Part shown: positions 47,489 through 57,559 of the stretch, in pieces
Position numbering within the stretch: the stretch's first letter is position 1
How the letters are laid out: each line of letters begins with the position of its first letter
NCBI RefSeq assembly: GCF_014696675.1
Contig: NZ_JACJQN010000001.1
Location: 744,001-808,000, forward strand
Reading direction: 5' to 3'
Origin: Phormidium tenue FACHB-1052
Lineage (GTDB): Bacteria > Cyanobacteriota > Cyanobacteriia > Phormidesmidales > Phormidesmidaceae
Length of the DNA: 64,000 bases
Notes under the pieces: model-generated
What the model was told of the DNA's origin: nothing
What the model saw: the letters and a program-made list of their open reading frames with translations, nothing else
Database searches by the model: none
Made by a program: the position numbers and the translations under genes

Positions 47489-49279
47489 ATGCGCACCCAC
47501 TACTGCGGCACCCTGCGGGCCAGCGACATTGGCAGCACCGTTACCCTGTTCGGCTGGGTCGATCGCCGCCGCGACCATGGGGGCGTTATTTTTATTGACC
47601 TGCGCGATCGCACCGGAGTCGTGCAGATCGTCAGCGACCCCGAACGCACCCCGGCCTCCTATCCCCAGGCCGACCCGCTGCGCAACGAGTATGTGGTCAA
47701 AATTCAGGGCCGGGTCAGCCAGCGCCAGGAGGGTTCCATCAACCCCAAGCTGCCGACCGGGGAGGTCGAGATCTTCGCCGACACCATTGAGCTGCTAAAT
47801 GCGGTGCGCAAGCCGCTGCCGTTTCAGGTCTCCACCGCTGATTCTGAGAGCGTGCGCGAAGATCTGCGGCTGAAGTATCGCTATCTGGATTTGCGGCGGG
47901 AACGCATGGCCCAAAACCTGCGCATTCGCCACGAAGTTACCAAAGCCATTCGCCGTTTTCTCGAAGACCAGGAGGGCTTCTACGAAGTCGAAACCCCCAT
48001 TCTCACCCGCTCCACCCCAGAGGGTGCCAGAGATTATCTGGTGCCCTCGCGGGTCAACCCCGGTGAGTTTTACGCTCTGCCCCAGTCGCCCCAGCTGTTC
48101 AAGCAATTGCTGATGGTTTCCGGGGTCGATCGCTACTACCAGATCGCCCGCTGCTTCCGCGACGAAGATTTGCGGGCCGATCGCCAGCCCGAGTTCACCC
48201 AGCTCGACATGGAAATGAGCTTCATGACCCAGGACGAGATTCTGGCGCTGAATGAAGCCCTGGTGGCCCACATCTTTAAGGAAGTGAAAGGCGTTGACAT
48301 CCCCTTACCCTTTCCCCGGTTGACCTACGCCGAGGCGATGGATCGCTACGGCAGCGACAAGCCTGACACCCGCTACGGTCTGGAGCTGGTGGATGTGTCT
48401 GACCTGGTGAAAGGCTGCGGCTTTAAGGTGTTCTCGGGCGCGATCGCAGACGGCGGCATCGTCAAAGTGCTGCCCATCCCCAACGGCAATGACCAAATCT
48501 CGAACGTGCGGATTAAGCCGGGCGGCGATGTGTTCAAAATTGCAGCGGATGCCGGGGCTAAGGGTCTGGCCTACGTGCGGGTGCGGGGCAATGGCGAAGT
48601 GGATACCATCGGCGCAATCAAAGACAACCTAAATGCCGATCAAATGGCGGAACTGCTGCGCCGCACTGGGGCCACCGAGGGCACGCTGCTGCTGTTTGGG
48701 GCGGGGCCAACGGATATTGTCAATGCCACGCTGGATCGGGTGCGCCAGGCGATCGCCCGCGAAATGAACCTAATCCCCGAGGGCACCTACAACCTGCTGT
48801 GGGTGACCGACTTTCCCATGTTTGAGTGGAACGCCGACCAGCAGCGCCTCGAAGCCCTGCACCACCCCTTCACCGCGCCCAACCCTGAGGATATTGACGA
48901 CCTCAAGACCGCCCGGGCGATCGCCTACGACATCGTGCTCAACGGCTACGAAATCGGCGGCGGCAGCCTGCGCATCTACCAGCCCGAGGTGCAGAGCCAG
49001 GTGTTTGACACCATTGGCCTATCTGAGTCAGAAGCCCGCGACAAGTTTGGCTTTTTGCTCGAAGCCTTTGAGTATGGCACTCCGCCCCACGGCGGCATTG
49101 CCTACGGGTTGGATCGGATTGTCATGCTGCTGGCGGGTGAGGAATCGATTCGGGATGCGATCGCCTTCCCCAAGACCCAGCAGGCCCGCTGTCTGCTCAC
49201 CCAAGCTCCCTCGGGTGTAGACGAAGCCCAGCTCAAGGAACTCTATATCGCCTCCACCTACGAGCCAGAGGAAGATTAG
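47489..49279 (+). CDS. aspS: Aspartyl-tRNA synthetase
   Basis: A 596-residue class II synthetase of bacterial type. The N-terminal OB fold ([22 protein letters not shown]) binds the anticodon; motif 2 ([24 protein letters not shown]) and motif 3 ([13 protein letters not shown]) form the active site, with the bacterial GAD insertion between. Many organisms with no AsnRS use a nondiscriminating form; I cannot decide that from sequence here. It is transcribed alone. Confidence 0.97.
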   Translation: MRTHYCGTLRASDIGSTVTLFGWVDRRRDHGGVIFIDLRDRTGVVQIVSDPERTPASYPQADPLRNEYVVKIQGRVSQRQEGSINPKLPTGEVEIFADTIELLNAVRKPLPFQVSTADSESVREDLRLKYRYLDLRRERMAQNLRIRHEVTKAIRRFLEDQEGFYEVETPILTRSTPEGARDYLVPSRVNPGEFYALPQSPQLFKQLLMVSGVDRYYQIARCFRDEDLRADRQPEFTQLDMEMSFMTQDEILALNEALVAHIFKEVKGVDIPLPFPRLTYAEAMDRYGSDKPDTRYGLELVDVSDLVKGCGFKVFSGAIADGGIVKVLPIPNGNDQISNVRIKPGGDVFKIAADAGAKGLAYVRVRGNGEVDTIGAIKDNLNADQMAELLRRTGATEGTLLLFGAGPTDIVNATLDRVRQAIAREMNLIPEGTYNLLWVTDFPMFEWNADQQRLEALHHPFTAPNPEDIDDLKTARAIAYDIVLNGYEIGGGSLRIYQPEVQSQVFDTIGLSESEARDKFGFLLEAFEYGTPPHGGIAYGLDRIVMLLAGEESIRDAIAFPKTQQARCLLTQAPSGVDEAQLKELYIASTYEPEED

Positions 49280-49424
49280 GAAAAATAGGTGGAGAGGTGA
49301 GACTGGCGGGTGTGACGAGCGCTCCCGACGTGGTTGGGCGCATCGTTGTCATCCGCAGGCTCGCCGTCGTTAATCTGACGGTGGTATAAAAACTTGCGCT
49401 ACTAACAGTAATTCGTGGCAACCT

Positions 49425-50909
49425 ATGGGCTTATTAGAGAAAGCCGATTGGGAGACACACCGAGCTATGTTGCAGCAGGAAAACGCCTCAAAACAACTAC
49501 TGCATCCGTTGGGAAAGCCAGGGGGGCGATGGCGTTATGTGCCCTGGGTAACGTTGGGTAGTTTACTGCTGCTTTGCCCTGCTGCTTTAGCGCAGGGCGT
49601 CAGCACGACTGACCTTCAAGTTGCCTTAGACACGGTGTGGGTACTGGTAGCCGGGTTTCTGGTGTTCTTTATGAATGCTGGCTTCTGCATGCTTGAAACC
49701 GGCTTTTGCCGCAGCAAAAACGCCGTCAACCTGCTGGCCAAAAACCTGATTGTGTTTGGCCTCTCGACCCTGGCATTTTGGGTAGTGGGCTTTGGCCTCA
49801 TGTTTGGCGACGGCAACCCTCTGTTTGGCTTCTCAGGATTTTTGCTGCAAGGGGCCGACAACAGCCCCGCCATTGGCGATGCCTACCGAGGCACCTATAG
49901 TGCGTTGAACTGGGCTGGGGTGCCGCTAAACGCCAAGTTTTTCTTTCAGCTAGCCTTTGCTGGGACGGCTGCAACCATTGTGTCTGGGGCCGTAGCCGAG
50001 CGAATTAAATTTTTGGCGTTCTTCATCTTTAGCCTGCTGCTGGTGGGCATCTCTTACCCCATCACAGGCCACTGGATCTGGGGCGGCGGCATGCTGTTTG
50101 ACCTGGGCTTCCGCGACTTTGCCGGTTCTACGGTGGTGCATTCTGTGGGCGGCTGGGCGGCCCTGGTTGGGGCGATTTTGCTGGGGCCACGGCGGGGGCG
50201 GTTTCAGGCTCGCCCGGTGGCGATGCCAGGGCACAACCTGAGCATTTCGGCGCTGGGCTGCCTAATTTTGTGGCTGGGCTGGTTTGGGTTCAACCCCGGC
50301 TCAGTCATGGCCGCTGACCCCTTTGCCATTAGCCATATTGTGGTTACCACCAATATTGCCGCTGCGCTCGGCGGGTTGGCCGCTACGGTGACATCTTGGA
50401 TTTATCTGAGCAAGCCTGACCTATCAATGATTATCAATGGCGTGCTGGCGGGGCTGGTCTCTGTGACGGCTTCCTGCGCCTACATTAATCTGGGCAGTGC
50501 GGCGCTGATCGGCTTGGTCGGCGGGGTCATTGTGGTTTTCTCGGTCACGCTGCTCGACGCGCTCAAAATTGATGACCCAGTAGGGGCGGTTTCGGTACAC
50601 CTGGTGTGTGGCACTTGGGGCACTGTAGCCCTGGGGCTGTTTAGCGCTACGCCAGGTGTGTATTCCTGGTACGACGAAGCCTCTGGGCCCCTGGCTGGAC
50701 TGCTGATGGGGGGCGGCATTCAGCAGCTACTCATTCAGATCTTGGGCATTGCAGCGGTGGGGGCATTTACCGTGTCCTTTAGCCTGGTGGGTTGGTTGAC
50801 GCTGCGGGCTACTGTAGGCATTCGCGTATCTGAAGCTGAAGAAATTCAGGGCCTTGATCTGGGCGAGCACGCGATGGAAGCCTACCCAGAGTTTCAGGTG
50901 GGGCCATAG
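49425..50909 (+). CDS. amt: Ammonium transporter (Amt family)
   Basis: A 494-residue membrane protein with 11-12 helices. The Amt signature is [21 protein letters not shown]; the twin pore histidines lie in [13 protein letters not shown] and [16 protein letters not shown]. An N-terminal hydrophobic segment ([18 protein letters not shown]) resembles a cleavable signal, as in several cyanobacterial Amt proteins. The ATG at 49425 is used; MLQQENAS at 49467 is an alternative. Nitrogen control by NtcA is likely for this family, but I could not find a convincing GTAN8TAC site at the right distance. Confidence 0.93.
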   Translation: MGLLEKADWETHRAMLQQENASKQLLHPLGKPGGRWRYVPWVTLGSLLLLCPAALAQGVSTTDLQVALDTVWVLVAGFLVFFMNAGFCMLETGFCRSKNAVNLLAKNLIVFGLSTLAFWVVGFGLMFGDGNPLFGFSGFLLQGADNSPAIGDAYRGTYSALNWAGVPLNAKFFFQLAFAGTAATIVSGAVAERIKFLAFFIFSLLLVGISYPITGHWIWGGGMLFDLGFRDFAGSTVVHSVGGWAALVGAILLGPRRGRFQARPVAMPGHNLSISALGCLILWLGWFGFNPGSVMAADPFAISHIVVTTNIAAALGGLAATVTSWIYLSKPDLSMIINGVLAGLVSVTASCAYINLGSAALIGLVGGVIVVFSVTLLDALKIDDPVGAVSVHLVCGTWGTVALGLFSATPGVYSWYDEASGPLAGLLMGGGIQQLLIQILGIAAVGAFTVSFSLVGWLTLRATVGIRVSEAEEIQGLDLGEHAMEAYPEFQVGP

Positions 50910-50942
50910 AGGTGAGGGGATGGGTGGGTATGGAAAACTCCC

Positions 50943-51647
50943 TTAGACAAAATGGTAGGGGGGAAGCGGTTCACTGAGAGTGATTTGCCAGTGGGTGGTC
51001 TGCGATCGCAACTCTTCCACCCGCTGCTCCAGACCCTCAGCGGCAGCGCGATCGATCAGCAGGTAGACCCGCGCCTCCCCGGCAGGGCTCTCGGCCTCGA
51101 GATAATTTTCGTAGGCAGCGTGAAGCTCATTGAGCACCTGCTCAAGCTCCTGGTGTTGCTGCTCTTGAGCAGCGGTTTGATCTTGGAGGCGCTGTTTTTT
51201 TGCCAAAAAGTAGTCGCGCCCGGTCAACCCCTCAGCCAGGGGCGGTAGCTCAACGGGTTGGGCCACCAGCTTGAGCTGGTATTCAACCTGGTGGCCTAGG
51301 ATGGCCAGTTTGGCGGCATAGTCGGCTCCCTGGCTGGCCAGGTGGGCCTTGAGATGCTCGATGGTGGCAATTTGCGTGCCAAACCGCAGGGGCAGCAGAG
51401 GCGTGTGCTGAAACAGCTCGCAGATGACGCGATCATGGCTGAGCACCGCATTGAGCAGTCGCGGTTCGTCGGTTTGCAGAGCCTGGAGATCGACACCAGT
51501 TTCAACTAGGGCAGCAACGTTGTCTACGGCAATTAGCTGGGTGGGTGCAGCCAGCCCCAGGGGCAGGGGCAGAGGTTGCAGAGGGCGAGGGCAAATACTG
51601 TAGAGGTAGATGGGCTCTTGGATCAGCCCTGGGGTCAGTGGAGACAC
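50943..51647 (-). CDS. GvpL/GvpF family gas vesicle protein
   Basis: A 234-residue protein with the GvpL/F layout: N-terminal alpha/beta domain (IYLYSICPR, LIAVDNVAALVE), the conserved LPLRFGTQIA block, then a long coiled-coil arm (FLAKKQRLQDQTAAQEQQHQELEQVLNE) and a C-terminal RVYLLIDRAAAEGL...ITLSEPLPPYHFV. GvpF/L proteins are minor constituents or chaperones in gas vesicle assembly. No gvpA, gvpC, gvpN or gvpK is in the window, so it is an orphan here. It is downstream of the degenerate-MazG protein gene. Confidence 0.87.
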   Translation of the reverse strand: MSPLTPGLIQEPIYLYSICPRPLQPLPLPLGLAAPTQLIAVDNVAALVETGVDLQALQTDEPRLLNAVLSHDRVICELFQHTPLLPLRFGTQIATIEHLKAHLASQGADYAAKLAILGHQVEYQLKLVAQPVELPPLAEGLTGRDYFLAKKQRLQDQTAAQEQQHQELEQVLNELHAAYENYLEAESPAGEARVYLLIDRAAAEGLEQRVEELRSQTTHWQITLSEPLPPYHFV

Positions 51648-51797
51648 GATATCTAATGCCTTTGGGATGCGCCACAGTTCGTTCTCACTCTAGGCGATTT
51701 GCTCTTTGGCAAGGGGTGAGATGTCATAAAGCGGCCAAAAAATTCACGGCCTTTGCCATCATTGGAACGGCGGCCAAATTATCTTGAACAGCTACCG

Positions 51798-53444
51798 CTA
51801 TAGCGTGGTTTGCAGGGTGAAGCACCAGTCGAGGGTGAGCTGCCCTGCCTGGCAACCGACTTCGGCATCGAGCCGGTGCAGGTGAATGGAGGTGCCCTGG
51901 CGCAGAGCTGCGATCGCAGGCGTATGCAAGCTCAGATCGCCATCCACCAGCGTGGTTAGATCGGCCACGGTGAGCGGCGGCCCCCAGGGGTCATCGGCCA
52001 CATCGACGGCGGCCTCGGCGGGTAGTGCCTGGGGTGTGGTGGGCAAGAGCCGTCCCCGGCCTAAGTCGACAATCCAGCTGCGATTGGAGGTAGTGAGCTG
52101 CATCAGCGGGCGCAGGTAGAGGCTGCCCTGCTGCCAGCTTAGCCCTGGCGGCAACACCTGAGCCGATACGCCCCCCATTAGCTGCATCACCCGTTCTGAG
52201 CTTTGGGCCAGGTGCCAGCGCAGTCGAGGCCACAGATCTGCTACCAACACCGGCTCATGGACAAAGGTGTGCTTAAAGAGGCCGCTAGCACCCTGCACCA
52301 GATCGGTGGCGGCGTAGGTGACACGATTACAAAGATCTTCCCGTTGGCGAAGCCGCTCCGAAGGAGTATCGCCCGCCTGGCCCAGCAGCATTTGAGGTAG
52401 ATGCTGCGCCACTACCTGCTCGGCGTAAGCACTCAGAAAAGTTTGAATCCAGCGTTCATTGGTGAAGGTGAGCCAGTCGCCCAGCACGCCAGCCGTAGCA
52501 TCGTCTGGGCCATCGACCAGAGTGCTGGCAAAGTCATCTAGGGTAAAGCCCGACGCCGTTGTCCCAGCGCGTTGCTCACCCCCCGGCGGCAGATACAGCG
52601 CATCGGGCATCGCCTCGCTATGGCTACTGTAGGACTGAGATGGCGCCTGGGTCTCCATTTCAGCCAGGTGCAGGCGGAGGTGCAAACTGCCGTTCTGCCA
52701 AAGTTGAAAGGGGCGGAGCGCCTCAACCTCGCAGCCGCCAGCGAGTAGAGCACCCAAGCCAGGCTGGGTGTAGCCCACTTGCCTAGCTACCTGAGTCAAC
52801 AGGTCACCGCAGGGCAAGGGCTGGCTGTCGAGGTCATTCTCTAATAGTCGAATTTCGATATCTTCGGCCAGATATAGCACCGGCGCTGGGTCTGTTTGCG
52901 TGACCAGATCCAGGGCATAGCCGGTCTCTTCTAGGGTGAGGGTGAGCACCGGCACCAGGCGCACAATGCAAATGCCCCCCTGGTTTTGGGGGTTAAAGAT
53001 GCGGGCTTGCACACCCTCGATCAGGCGCATCACTTCGTAGCCGCTGCTGGCGAGCAGCCACAGCAGGTGGGGCACCAACTGGGGCACCGGAACCAGGGTG
53101 CTGGTGACGGACGGCACCGATGCGGCTGACGCAGTTAGGTGATCCAGCAGTTCCCCCGTTTCTTCGCTCAGATAGGGGGCCAGGCTGTCGGGGGTTTGAG
53201 GCAGGTCGGCGGGCCAGCCGCCCAGGGGCGATCGCAGCCTCATGCTCTGGGCCACTAGCTGCTTCATTGCCGCCGCGATCGCTGGCTCACGACCCAGGGT
53301 GGGGCGCTCAATGGCCAAGGGCACCATGCGACACACCGTATTGCCCAGGGTTGCGGCTGTGGAACCCGGCAGCAAGGCCGGATCGGCCTGCAACCAGGGG
53401 GTCAGCGATCGCACAGCGGAAGAAACCATAGCAACAGCCCGCAT
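51798..53444 (-). CDS. Large hypothetical protein with degenerate MazG-like N-terminal motif
   Basis: A 548-residue protein I cannot assign. Around residues 75-105, RSPLGGWPADLPQTPDSL followed by APYLSEETGELLDHL resembles the MazG motif (CPWDxxQTHxSL, then YLxEEAYExxdAI), with EExxE kept but the leading CPW changed. The rest has at least two related blocks built as L-W-x-L-x-x-S...VMRLIEGVQARI/VMQLMGGVSAQV followed by beta-rich LYLRPL or GICIVRLV segments. The C-terminus is LTLDWCFTLQTTL. It lies upstream of the GvpL/F gene on the same strand. Confidence 0.7.
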   Translation of the reverse strand: MRAVAMVSSAVRSLTPWLQADPALLPGSTAATLGNTVCRMVPLAIERPTLGREPAIAAAMKQLVAQSMRLRSPLGGWPADLPQTPDSLAPYLSEETGELLDHLTASAASVPSVTSTLVPVPQLVPHLLWLLASSGYEVMRLIEGVQARIFNPQNQGGICIVRLVPVLTLTLEETGYALDLVTQTDPAPVLYLAEDIEIRLLENDLDSQPLPCGDLLTQVARQVGYTQPGLGALLAGGCEVEALRPFQLWQNGSLHLRLHLAEMETQAPSQSYSSHSEAMPDALYLPPGGEQRAGTTASGFTLDDFASTLVDGPDDATAGVLGDWLTFTNERWIQTFLSAYAEQVVAQHLPQMLLGQAGDTPSERLRQREDLCNRVTYAATDLVQGASGLFKHTFVHEPVLVADLWPRLRWHLAQSSERVMQLMGGVSAQVLPPGLSWQQGSLYLRPLMQLTTSNRSWIVDLGRGRLLPTTPQALPAEAAVDVADDPWGPPLTVADLTTLVDGDLSLHTPAIAALRQGTSIHLHRLDAEVGCQAGQLTLDWCFTLQTTL

Positions 53445-53515
53445 AAGGGGGTGAGGGATCTCCCTAGAGAGTGCCTAGTTTTGCGGCAAAATCCACAGGG
53501 TGTTGCAAATCTATG

Positions 53516-53545
53516 GGTAGGAGCACAGCATGCTGTGCCCTTACC
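53516..53545. repeat. Palindromic repeat at the leuD 3' end (AGCACAGCATGCTGTGC)
   Basis: GGTAGGAGCACAGCA and TGCTGTGCCCTTACC form a 30-bp imperfect palindrome overlapping the last codon and the stop codon of leuD. It resembles the dispersed GTAGGGGCAC...GTGCCCCTAC cyanobacterial repeat. Confidence 0.65.
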
Positions 53546-54128
53546 AAGCCACGTAGGGCAGCGTTGCCGCCGTGGCGCGAATCGCCTCGGCGTTGGCGAC
53601 GAGCTGACCGCAAGCATCCCAAGTGCCCGCCAAAAAGGCCTGACGCACTCCTTCGGGCATCGCCACAGCTCCCGTCTCGGCCCCAAAGGTCACGGTTTGA
53701 GTCACCAAATCGAGCGTTACCGCAGCTGTTGGATCGGCCTCTAGCGCGGCCTGCACCTGGCTCACCACCTCAAAGGTCGCCGTCAGACAGGGAATGCCGA
53801 TCGCAACGCAATTGCCAAAGAAAATTTCCGCAAAGCTCTCGCCCAGCACAGCTTTTATGCCCCAGCGGGCGATCGCCTGGGGAGCGTGCTCCCGCGATGA
53901 ACCGCAGCCAAAATTGCGGTTGACCACCAAAATTGTGGCCCCCTGGTACTGGGGCTGGTCGAAGGGATGACGACCCTCCAAAGCGGCGCGATCGTCGGCA
54001 AACACCTGCTCGCCCAGCCCGTCAAAGGTCACGCACTTGAGAAACCGAGCCGGAATGATGCGATCGGTGTCGATGTCGTTGCCCACGAGGGGAATGCCGG
54101 TGCCGGTAATCTGTTCTATCTGCGTCAC
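53541..54128 (-). CDS. leuD: 3-isopropylmalate dehydratase small subunit
   Basis: LeuD is the swivelling subunit of isopropylmalate isomerase in leucine synthesis. The 195-residue protein shows [22 protein letters not shown] at the N-terminus and [14 protein letters not shown] near the middle. The large subunit leuC is not in the window. The 3' end runs into a palindromic repeat. Confidence 0.95.
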   Translation of the reverse strand: MTQIEQITGTGIPLVGNDIDTDRIIPARFLKCVTFDGLGEQVFADDRAALEGRHPFDQPQYQGATILVVNRNFGCGSSREHAPQAIARWGIKAVLGESFAEIFFGNCVAIGIPCLTATFEVVSQVQAALEADPTAAVTLDLVTQTVTFGAETGAVAMPEGVRQAFLAGTWDACGQLVANAEAIRATAATLPYVAW

Positions 54129-54637
54129 TGCGATCGCTCCTTACCCTTTCGCCTCTAGCTTAAATCAGCCGACTACCTCCCTAGAGGCAACCGCCTACTA
54201 ATAGTAGCGTCTGGGTGCCCCCACCACAGCCCCAACATCCCAGCCCAAAAGCACTTTTGCCACCTGAGAGCAGGGTCGAAAACGCTGACTTTTCAACAGA
54301 ATGATAGTAGCTGTTAATCTAATCATAAACTTTAGTATCATCCCTAGCCATCCACAAAGCAGGGGAGTATCTTAATAGATAAGGAAGTGAATCGATTGAT
54401 ACAAAAAACGGTTTCTTCCCCGACAGATCGAATAGTTCAGTCCTGTAAATAGGAGGTACGTTATCGATTTAACGTCTGAATCTATCTCGTCAAATACCAG
54501 CAGCACTTTACTCGGTTGTTGATATTTCCTCTCTGTAACTGATGAGAGCTCTGTTAAGAAATGCCCAGAAACGCTATAAACCCCACGCGATGGTTTCTTT
54601 ACGACGGCATTTAAACATCTCTATTTAATCGGAACTT
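54129..54637. other. AT-rich intergenic region upstream of leuD
   Basis: About 510 bases with no long open frame. It includes an AGGAGGT-like sequence near 54451 followed by the short dyad ACGTTA...TAACGT (about 54458-54475), without an open frame behind it. The leuD promoter should lie near the left end. The right part leads into the candidate small transcript described separately. Confidence 0.35.
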
Positions 54638-54638
54638 C

Positions 54639-54752
54639 TTGAGGAAAACTCTCAAGGTAATCAGTCAAAGTGCTGCTGTCTCCGAATTGCTTAAACGACA
54701 TCCTGTCTGGAGGAGAATTATCCAGCCCATTGTGTCTAGTTACAGGCTATAA
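54639..54752 (+). CDS. Candidate small peptide gene (37 residues)
   Basis: A TTG-started frame encodes a basic, helical-looking 37-mer (MRKTLKVISQSAAVSELLKR, then HPVWRRIIQPIVSSYRL). Its stop is 12 bases before a strong GC-rich hairpin, which is why I list it. There is no good ribosome binding site and the start codon is weak. An alternative is that the region produces a noncoding RNA ended by the hairpin. Confidence 0.25.
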   Translation: MRKTLKVISQSAAVSELLKRHPVWRRIIQPIVSSYRL

Positions 54753-54764
54753 GGTTTAAGTTTA

Positions 54765-54797
54765 GAAGCCCCCGACAGATTATCTGCCGGGGGCTTC
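54765..54797. terminator. GC-rich hairpin, terminator-like
   Basis: GAAGCCCCCGaCAGAT pairs with ATCTGcCGGGGGCTTC, one A-C mismatch. No long T-run follows on either strand. It lies beyond the stop of the minus-strand gene at 54842 and also after the candidate plus-strand small transcript, so it may end either. Confidence 0.65.
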
Positions 54798-54841
54798 GCA
54801 TTAGTTAGAAACTTGCTTAAGTGAAGGGATTAAACCCAACC

Positions 54842-55072
54842 TTATCCCTCAACCCGCATACTCTGAGGCCCATGAATGAGTTCCGACAGTTCAGGCATGA
54901 TTAGATCGGCTTGGGCCGTAGGCATTGACCCCATCGCCGATATAGGCTCTTCAATCGGGGCAGGAGCCATCATATCGCTGGGCAAAAAGATGCGGGCACT
55001 GACCGCCAGCATCGCGACCGCAAAAATTAGCACAATCAGCAAGGGCGCAATGTAGGACCGGAAAAACGACAT
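54842..55072 (-). CDS. Small single-helix membrane protein
   Basis: A 76-residue protein of unknown function. One N-terminal helix (IAPLLIVLIFAVAMLAVSARIF, about residues 8-29; shown in part) is followed by a Met/Pro/Ala/Glu-rich tail (PSDMMAPAPIEEPISAM). A conserved-looking MSFFRSYIAP start and the nearby terminator-like hairpin support it as a real gene. It lies divergent to the secreted TPR protein. Confidence 0.6.
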   Translation of the reverse strand: MSFFRSYIAPLLIVLIFAVAMLAVSARIFLPSDMMAPAPIEEPISAMGSMPTAQADLIMPELSELIHGPQSMRVEG

Positions 55073-55426
55073 AGGGCGATCGCATGTGAAGGGATGTAAC
55101 TCATGCTCTCATCTTACACGGAAGCCGGGGCAGAGGGGATCAGGAAGAAGGAGGAGATGAAGATAACAGGGGAGATGAGAAGAAGGAATGCAACCGTCAG
55201 TGAGCTCAACCATTGAGGGTCACAACGGCTCGCAAGGTACGGCAGAGCGATGGGATAACAGCGGGTACTTACAATTCTAGAAAAAACTCTTTAACCCGTC
55301 TCTCAACCTAAATAAGCTGACCTATCATTAGCGCCAGGGGCGTGGGTGGGTATGCTGACAAAACAGTCTGCTTAGGGGCAGCACCAGCCTACTAAATCTG
55401 CAAACACCGTCGGTGGAGGGGAAGCC
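55073..55426. other. Intergenic region between divergent genes
   Basis: Roughly 350 bases. The left half is a purine-rich GGAGATGA/AGAAGGA low-complexity tract like others in the window (56916-56960, 5994-6068). Nothing else is evident; promoters of both divergent genes are expected here. Confidence 0.35.
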
Positions 55427-56914
55427 ATGAAACTGCGTTATGCCATTTTGCTATTGGGCTTGGGCCTGATGATTGGGGCCACCCCCGGAAGGGGCTACGC
55501 CCAAGCTCCCGCTGAGCCGGAGGTCATGGAACCCGAGGCGGCTGGCCCCGAGGAGATGGATCTCGAAGGCCTTGAGCCCACTCTAGCTGAGCCTGAAGCG
55601 CCCGAACCGGAAGCGGCTGAGCCCGGTCTGTCGGCTATTGGTGCCTACAACCAAGGGGTGGAACGCTACAACAGCGGTGACTATGACGCTGCCCTGGAAT
55701 CTTTTGACTTGGCGATCGAAAAAGATTCTAATCTGGCCAACGCCTACCTCTACCGAGGCCTAATCTACTCTGAGCAGGGCGACTACGATCGCGCCTTGAT
55801 TGACCTCAACCAGGCCCTCAGCCTTGAGCCTAGCAACACCAATGCCCTCTTTGCCCGAGGCAGCGTTTACTACCGCCAGGGTGAGTCTAGCCAAGCTCAG
55901 ACCGATTTCAACGCCGCCCTTGAGCTCAACCCAGACGCCGTCGGCGCTTACCTCTACCGCGGCCTGATCGACAGCGAACAGGGTCGCTACGATCTCGCCA
56001 TCGAAGATTTTTCCACCGCCATTGAGCTGACTCCCGACGATCCGACCGCCTACGTACTGCGGGGCTTTGCCCTAGAGCAAGTCAGCAACTACACTGCAGC
56101 TGTGGCTGACTTTAGCAAAGCCATTGAGCTAAATGGCGATCTGCCGCGAGCCTACATGGGGCGCGGGGTGTCGTACTATCACCTCGGATTGTTTGACACG
56201 GCCTTGAGCGACCTTAACGAGGCCGTCAACCGCGACCCGGAGATGGCCCGGGCCTACCTCAACCGCAGCTACGTCTATTTCCGCCAGGGGCGGCCTTCTC
56301 GGGCATTAGAAGATTTAGATCGCGCCCTAGCGCTCAACCCCGAACTGACCGAAGCCTATATGAGCCGAGGCACCGTTCGCGCCAGCCAGGGCAACTTCGG
56401 CGGAGCCCAGCAAGACTTTGCCCAGGTGCTACAACTCAACCCCGACTCGGCGATGGCCTACAAACAAAAGGGCGATGCACTCCTGCAAGCGGGGGATGCA
56501 ACCGCCGCGATCGCCGACTATACCGAAGCGCTGTTCCTTGACCCCGCCTACGCAGAGGCGTTTAAGGCTCGAGGCGACGCCCGCCTGTCTGCTGGGGATG
56601 TGTTTGGTGCGATCGACGACTACAGTCAGGCCCTCGCGGCGCAACCCAGCTACCTAGAGGCCTACTCGGCTCGCGGCTCGGCCTACCTACAGGTGAACCA
56701 ACCCCAAGATGCCTATCAAGACCTTACCCAGGCCATTGCTAGCTCCTCTAACAGCACTGACCCCAGGCTGTTCTACAACCGGGGTGTAGTGCGCGCCCGT
56801 TTGGGCGATGATGCCGGTGCCCGCCGCGACTTTGAGCAAGCCGCCCAGCTCTTTTTACAACAGGGCGAAGCCGCGGGCTATCGACAGACGCTGAATCAGA
56901 TGAGCCAGTTGTAG
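55427..56914 (+). CDS. Exported TPR protein
   Basis: A 495-residue protein with a signal peptide (LLLGLGLMIGATPGRGYAQA) and an acidic Pro/Glu/Ala linker to about residue 65. It then has some eleven classical 34-residue TPRs (e.g. AIGAYNQGVERYNSGDYDAA; LYRGLIYSEQGDYDRA), filling the rest of the protein. It should act as a periplasmic or thylakoid-lumen scaffold. The ATG follows GGTGGAGGGG, an excellent ribosome binding site. Its TPRs are unrelated in period to those of the protein at 43.6-45.6 kb. Confidence 0.85.
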   Translation: MKLRYAILLLGLGLMIGATPGRGYAQAPAEPEVMEPEAAGPEEMDLEGLEPTLAEPEAPEPEAAEPGLSAIGAYNQGVERYNSGDYDAALESFDLAIEKDSNLANAYLYRGLIYSEQGDYDRALIDLNQALSLEPSNTNALFARGSVYYRQGESSQAQTDFNAALELNPDAVGAYLYRGLIDSEQGRYDLAIEDFSTAIELTPDDPTAYVLRGFALEQVSNYTAAVADFSKAIELNGDLPRAYMGRGVSYYHLGLFDTALSDLNEAVNRDPEMARAYLNRSYVYFRQGRPSRALEDLDRALALNPELTEAYMSRGTVRASQGNFGGAQQDFAQVLQLNPDSAMAYKQKGDALLQAGDATAAIADYTEALFLDPAYAEAFKARGDARLSAGDVFGAIDDYSQALAAQPSYLEAYSARGSAYLQVNQPQDAYQDLTQAIASSSNSTDPRLFYNRGVVRARLGDDAGARRDFEQAAQLFLQQGEAAGYRQTLNQMSQL

Positions 56915-57025
56915 AAGGTCAGGAGATGAGGAAGGTGAGGATGATGGGGAGATAATGGACACAACCACTGCAAACGTGGCTATCCTTCTCCATCGCCTCA
57001 TCTCCCCTATCTCCCTCATCTCCCC

Positions 57026-57559
57026 ATGCATCACCTCTGGCGTGCCCTGCGGCTGACAATTCTGGCCCTCCTGCTGGGCTGTTTGCTGCTGCTGGCGCTG
57101 GCCGAGCCAGCTCTAGCCTCTATTCACACCTACCACGAGCAGCCTGGGCAAACGACCTACCGTTCACGCCAGAGCCTGCGTGACCAGACCGATCTGGCTT
57201 GGCAGGCTACGGTGTTTAAGCGCTACACAGAGGGCATTTTTCAGGGTACCTTTCTGCGTTTAGTAGGCTTTCCGGGACAGGCGGCCACAGATCCTAACCG
57301 TGACCTGGCTATTGAAACCGGCACTAGCGCTCAATGGCAAGCGCCGCACCAGCTCGATCCTCAAACCCAAGCGCTGCCCGATGGGGTTGCCCAATATCAG
57401 ATGGATGCCGTGCTAGCCAATCTTCAACGCCCGATTCCGTTGACGCTGCGGGTGCCGCTGCGGGGTGAAGGCACGGCTCGACTGGTTGCGGCTCCCTACG
57501 TGGTAGAAGAATGGTTGCAACTCTACGCCATGGTTGAAGCTGCCAGTACGGCAGATTAG
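57026..57559 (+). CDS. DUF3122 family exported protein
   Basis: A 177-residue protein of the cyanobacterial DUF3122 family. It has a signal peptide (LLGCLLLLALAEPALAS) and a beta-rich mature part starting IHTYHEQPGQTTYRSRQSLRD, with LRLVGFPG and the C-terminal VEEWLQLYAM. The function is unknown. It is preceded by pyrimidine-rich ATCTCCCC repeats. It follows the exported TPR gene by 111 bases on the same strand. Confidence 0.82.
   Translation: MHHLWRALRLTILALLLGCLLLLALAEPALASIHTYHEQPGQTTYRSRQSLRDQTDLAWQATVFKRYTEGIFQGTFLRLVGFPGQAATDPNRDLAIETGTSAQWQAPHQLDPQTQALPDGVAQYQMDAVLANLQRPIPLTLRVPLRGEGTARLVAAPYVVEEWLQLYAMVEAASTAD

Noticed and set aside
49326-49425. Possible NtcA site upstream of the ammonium transporter (GT-N10-AC at about 49361-49374)
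   Set aside because: Only the outer GT/AC dinucleotides fit, and the distance to the TATAAA-like -10 box is about 5 bases instead of the usual 20-odd.
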